A program made the position numbers and the translations under genes. The notes beneath the pieces are model-generated. The model was not told the DNA's origin and searched no databases. It worked only from the letters and a program-made list of their open reading frames with translations. Positions 60,258 through 63,833 of a DNA stretch of 63,833 nucleotides are shown in pieces (within the stretch, counting starts at the first letter, position 1; every line of letters starts with the position of its first letter). Source of the stretch: Opitutales bacterium. GTDB taxonomy: Bacteria > Verrucomicrobiota > Verrucomicrobiia > Opitutales > Oceanipulchritudinaceae. The stretch covers positions 1-63,833 of the forward strand of contig JAFIGH010000013.1 of assembly GCA_020831525.1 (NCBI GenBank), given 5' to 3'.

Positions 60258-63122
60258 ATGGGAAACCCGCCGCCATCCCGCCCAATGCCCAAACGCCTGA
60301 AACCCTCCGCACCGCGCAAACAAGTCGACAGCCTCGTCCACGAGGACGCGAAGCGCCGCCATATCCCCACCGCCGAGCTGGAGTCCATTGTCGACAAAGA
60401 GGCGCAGTCACCCGTCCGCCTCGCCTACGAGCGGCGCAACCCCGACCTCGATCCCCAGCTCGTCTGGCGCGGCAAGGATGAGCAGGACTGGTCGGACCTC
60501 GTCGTCAACGCGCCCCCGCTCTACATTCAGGAAAAAGTCCACCCGAAGGTCCTCATCGAGGATCTCCTGCGGCAGAGCGAACGCGCCGCCGAGAGCGCCG
60601 ACCCGCAGCTCGACCTCTTCGGGGACTTCAACGGGCTCCCCAGCGAGGCCGCCAAGACGGAGTTTTACCAGCACGACGCCAACTGGACGAACCGCATGAT
60701 CCTCGGCGACAGCCTCCAGGTGATGGCCTCGCTCGCCGAGCGCGAAGGCCTGCGCGGGCAGGTGCAGTGCATCTACCTCGACCCGCCCTACGGCATAAAA
60801 TTCAACTCCAATTTCCAGTGGTCCACCACTTCGCGCGACGTCAAGGACGGCAACCAATCCCACATCACGCGCGAGCCCGAACAGGTCAAAGCCTTCCGCG
60901 ACACATGGCGTGACGGCATCCACTCCTACCTCACCTACCTCCGCGACCGGTTGACGGTGGCGCGGGATTTACTGACGGAATCAGGGTCGATTTTCGTGCA
61001 GATCGGCGATGAGAACGTCCACCGCGTACGCGCGCTCATGGATGAGGTGTTTGGGGCAGAAAACTGCGTTGGCTCGATTGTTTTCGTGAAAACTTCCAGT
61101 TCGACCAGCGACTTTTTGGGGCCGACCTTTGATACGCTTCTTTGGTATGCAAAAAGGAAGGAGGCTCTGAAATACCGCAAGTGCCTTATGAAGAAGGCCC
61201 CCGGTCAAAAGGGTGGAACAGGCTACAAAAGCGTCCAACTCGCCGACCTCAGGCGCAGACCTCTAACTAGGGCTGAGGTTGATGAGCCTTCTTTGCTGCC
61301 GAGCGGATCAAAAATCTACTTCCGCGATAATCTAACGAGTCAAAGTGTAGGCCGCGACAAAGGTGAAGGAGCATCTTCTTGGTTTGGTGTAGAATTTGAG
61401 GGTCAACTGGTCAAACCGTCACTTTCAGTTCGTTGGAAGACCAATAAACAAGGCTTTGATCGGCTCATTAAGGGAAATAGAGTGGAAGCCAGTTCGGGAA
61501 AGAACCTTGGGTATATCCGGTTTCTTGATGACTACCCTGTGTTTGAACTGACAGACGTCTGGACAGACACTCTTGGACAGAATCAGTTCGGCGGACCAAA
61601 AACGTATGTTGTCCAAACAGCGCTTTCGGCGGTCCAACGCTGCCTCCTCATGGCCACCGACCCCGGCGACCTCGTCCTCGACCCGACCTGCGGTTCGGGG
61701 ACGACGGCCTACGTGGCGGAGCAGTGGGGACGGCGCTGGATCACGATCGACACCTCGCGGGTCGCGCTTGCCTTGGCCCGCGCGCGCATCATGGGGGCGC
61801 GCTATCCCTACTACCTCCTCGCCGACAGCCCCGAGGGCCGGGCAAAAGAAGCGGCGCTGACGCGCACCGCGCCGCCCGAAGGCCGCTGTCACGGCAACGT
61901 GCGGCAGGGCTTCGTCTACGAGCGCGTGCCCCACATCACCCTCAAGTCCATCGCGAACAACGCGGAGATCGACGTCATCTGGGAGGGATTCCAGCCGAAA
62001 CTGGAATCCCTGCGAAAGCAGCTCAACGCTGCATTGGATCAAAAACGGGAGGAATGGGAAATCCCGCGGGAAGCCGGGAAGGACTGGCCGAAGCCAGCCC
62101 GCGAACTGCACGGCGAGTGGTGGAAGCAACGCATCGCGCGGCAGAAGGAGATAGACGCCTCCATCGCGGCCAAGGCCGATCACGAATACCTCTACGACAA
62201 GCCCTACGAGGACAAAAAACGCGTGCGCGTCGCGGGGCCCTTCACGGTCGAAAGCCTCTCGCCCCACCGCACCCTCGGGGTGGACGAGAACGACGACCTC
62301 ATTGATCCGCTCGTCCTCGCCTCCCGGCAGGAGAACTACGGCGAACCCCAACAGGACTTTGCCACCATGGTCCTCGAAAACCTCCGCACCGCCGGGGTGC
62401 AGCAGGCGCACCGCGAAGACCGCATCCACTTCACCAGCCTCGCGCCATGGCCCGGCGAACTCGTCTGTGCCGAAGGGCGCTACACCGAAGGCGAGGGCGG
62501 CAAGGAAAAGCGCGCGGGCATCTTCATCGGCCCCGAGTTCGGCACCGTCGCCCGCGCCGACCTTGTGGCCGCCGCACGCGAGGCCGGCGACGCCGATTTC
62601 GACGTCCTCATTGCCTGCGCCTTCAACTACGAGGCGCGCACGACCGAGTTCGAAAAACTCGGCCGCCTCCCCGTTCTCAAGGCCCGCATGAACGCCGACC
62701 TGCACATGGCCGAAGAACTCAAAAACACCGGGTCGGGCAACCTCTTCGTCATCTTCGGCGAACCGGACATCGACCTGCTCACCGACCCCGACGGCCGCCT
62801 GCGGGTCAAGGTGAACGGGATCGACGTCTTCAAGCCGCACCTCGGGAGAGTGGAATCAAGCAACACCGATGAAATCGCGTGCTGGTTTGTCGACACCGAC
62901 TACAACGAAGAGAGCTTCTTCGTGCGCCACGCCTACTTCCTCGGAGCCAACGACCCCTACAAGAGCCTCAAAAACACCCTCAAAGCCGAAATCGACGAAG
63001 ACGCTTGGGAAACGCTGCACAGCGATACTTCAAGACCGTTTGAAAAGCCTGCCTCCGGGCGTATCGCTGTCAAAGTCATCAATCATCTCGGGGATGAGGT
63101 AATGAAGGTGTTTCGCGTGTGA
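60258..63122 (+). CDS. Type III-like DNA adenine N6-methyltransferase (Mod)
   Basis: A 954-aa methyltransferase from the ATG at 60258 (MGNPPPSRPMPK), chosen because it begins 2 nt after the SecB-like stop. Beta-class order: motif IV DPPY at 175-178 (YLDPPYGIKFNSNF) precedes the SAM-binding motif I DPTCGSGTT at 475-483. The region between them (about 265-460) is the target-recognition segment and is visibly AT-richer than the rest. The C-terminal half continues with PHRTLGVDENDDLIDP and IFGEPDIDLLTDPDG, as in Mod subunits that interact with the helicase partner. It would methylate adenine at the recognition site, protecting host DNA from the nuclease at 55576. Confidence 0.92.
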   Translation: MGNPPPSRPMPKRLKPSAPRKQVDSLVHEDAKRRHIPTAELESIVDKEAQSPVRLAYERRNPDLDPQLVWRGKDEQDWSDLVVNAPPLYIQEKVHPKVLIEDLLRQSERAAESADPQLDLFGDFNGLPSEAAKTEFYQHDANWTNRMILGDSLQVMASLAEREGLRGQVQCIYLDPPYGIKFNSNFQWSTTSRDVKDGNQSHITREPEQVKAFRDTWRDGIHSYLTYLRDRLTVARDLLTESGSIFVQIGDENVHRVRALMDEVFGAENCVGSIVFVKTSSSTSDFLGPTFDTLLWYAKRKEALKYRKCLMKKAPGQKGGTGYKSVQLADLRRRPLTRAEVDEPSLLPSGSKIYFRDNLTSQSVGRDKGEGASSWFGVEFEGQLVKPSLSVRWKTNKQGFDRLIKGNRVEASSGKNLGYIRFLDDYPVFELTDVWTDTLGQNQFGGPKTYVVQTALSAVQRCLLMATDPGDLVLDPTCGSGTTAYVAEQWGRRWITIDTSRVALALARARIMGARYPYYLLADSPEGRAKEAALTRTAPPEGRCHGNVRQGFVYERVPHITLKSIANNAEIDVIWEGFQPKLESLRKQLNAALDQKREEWEIPREAGKDWPKPARELHGEWWKQRIARQKEIDASIAAKADHEYLYDKPYEDKKRVRVAGPFTVESLSPHRTLGVDENDDLIDPLVLASRQENYGEPQQDFATMVLENLRTAGVQQAHREDRIHFTSLAPWPGELVCAEGRYTEGEGGKEKRAGIFIGPEFGTVARADLVAAAREAGDADFDVLIACAFNYEARTTEFEKLGRLPVLKARMNADLHMAEELKNTGSGNLFVIFGEPDIDLLTDPDGRLRVKVNGIDVFKPHLGRVESSNTDEIACWFVDTDYNEESFFVRHAYFLGANDPYKSLKNTLKAEIDEDAWETLHSDTSRPFEKPASGRIAVKVINHLGDEVMKVFRV

Positions 63123-63141
63123 GAAAGCAAGGAGAACGATC

Positions 63142-63384
63142 ATGATTGAAAATGAGAAGACGTTCCTGCCTCTGGTGCATTTCAAAAAGGGAGATGAGTG
63201 GAACGAAGTCTTGAAACTTTCCCGCACGCACCTCGACTCCCCCGGAATCAGACGGTTACAACCCGTCCTCCAGGGCAGCTTGAAGACAGTCGCGGCAGAA
63301 TACCACTACATAGACAAGGATTTTCGCGACACGTTCTCCTTCTACCACTTCTCAAAACCGGCCCCAAAATCTACAGCGAATTGA
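63142..63384 (+). CDS. Small unknown protein, possibly truncated
   Basis: An 80-aa frame 19 bp after the methylase stop, with an AAGGAGAAC ribosome site before MIENEKTFLPLVHF. The segment EYHYIDKDFRDTFSFYHF resembles the YIDKDYRDTF-type opening of a larger unknown family, but the frame ends with PAPKSTAN soon after. A frameshift or deletion near 63340 is possible. Confidence 0.5.
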   Translation: MIENEKTFLPLVHFKKGDEWNEVLKLSRTHLDSPGIRRLQPVLQGSLKTVAAEYHYIDKDFRDTFSFYHFSKPAPKSTAN

Positions 63385-63468
63385 CTTGCAGGGCAGCACT
63401 CCGTATGCTCCCTACACAAGCAACTTGAAATCCTTCGGATCAGAAATCGCCTCTTAAATTCGACAATA

Positions 63469-63648
63469 ATGACGGAGAAATTGGCAGTAGCAGGGCTGGA
63501 AGAGGAGTTGCATGACGTGTTCACGTCAGACGAGGAACTCGATGCTTTCCGGGAAGAATTCCGCCGGGAAATGGCCCCGATTTTGGAAGAACAGCGTGAA
63601 GCCCGTTTGCTCAGTGAGGACGATCTGCGCAAGAAGTTAATCTTTTAA
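63469..63648 (+). CDS. Small acidic protein, 59 aa
   Basis: ATG at 63469 to TAA at 63648. The product is helical and acidic (LEEELHDVFTSDEELDAFRE, MAPILEEQREARLLSEDDLR), with no known family. No strong ribosome site is visible. The rest of the window (63649-63833) shows no feature. Confidence 0.4.
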   Translation: MTEKLAVAGLEEELHDVFTSDEELDAFREEFRREMAPILEEQREARLLSEDDLRKKLIF

Positions 63649-63833
63649 GATTTTTGCTGTCTTCACGGTGCGGTGTGGGAGGACTTCCGACTGGGCATTC
63701 CGACCTACGGGCTGTTATGCGGCGCGCAGCGATGGACGGTGTCGGCACCGTAAAGGACGTAATCACCCTGTGTGCCGGGCGTTTCCGTCCGGAAAATGAC
63801 CCCCTATGCGGGCATGCCGGCGGAGTGGTAGAC

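Noticed and set aside
1-63833. CRISPR array, rRNA genes, conjugation genes or phage structural genes
   Set aside because: None is visible; direct repeats present are either attachment sites, iteron-like units or short tandem repeats without spacers.

Overview
The window looks like a chromosomal segment from a polysaccharide-degrading member of the Verrucomicrobiota, probably Opitutales/Puniceicoccales-like. The evidence is the high GC content, many large secreted proteins, a PEP-CTERM protein, TonB receptors with carboxypeptidase-like regulatory domains but no SusD partners, DUF3826, and Trp-rich surface domains. The taxonomic call is inference; no marker gene is present.

About 0-48 kb is a catabolic region centred on pectin and rhamnogalacturonan. 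It holds two GH28 enzymes (146-1531 and 29669-31279), three PL1 pectate lyases (11492-13444, 13469-15481, 16649-18226), two very large TonB receptors (4861-8880, 19837-23475), and two paralogous secreted proteins of unknown role (3249-4805, 9211-10374). A five-gene operon (23475 down to 15633) encodes TonB receptor, DUF3826 protein, Tat-exported TIM-barrel protein, PL1 lyase and a CBM9-like protein. Cytoplasmic follow-through is represented by RhaT, KduI, an SSS symporter and a secreted double-domain RhaM-like protein. A likely model is: lyases and GH28 cut pectin outside the inner membrane, TonB receptors import oligomers, RhaT and SSS import sugars, and KduI handles the unsaturated uronate. 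A repeated ATGAAAY-N3-ATGAAAT-type sequence upstream of most of these units suggests one shared regulator. From 31.6 to 48.3 kb the content is more mixed: an outer-membrane barrel, a FecA-like TonB receptor, a secreted S8 protease, a GH38 alpha-mannosidase with an unknown partner and an SGNH/TPR protein, and a clan GH-A glycosidase.

From 48461 to 54807 lies a 6.3-kb integrated element bounded by a 34-bp direct repeat of the 3' end of tRNA-Pro(GGG). It encodes a tyrosine recombinase, small DNA-binding proteins, a replication-initiator-like protein carrying 21-bp repeats, an ERCC4 nuclease, a terminase-small-subunit-like protein and several unknown proteins, but no virion genes. It resembles a phage satellite or a minimal integrative element.

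From 55576 to 63122 there is a type III-like restriction-modification locus. A helicase/nuclease gene ends at a strong terminator. It is followed by a three-gene toxin-antitoxin-chaperone module (HigB-like, HigA-like, SecB-like) and then by the adenine methyltransferase, which starts 2 nt after the SecB-like gene. The placement of a chaperone-controlled TA module inside an R-M locus, leading directly into the methylase, is the most striking feature of the window.
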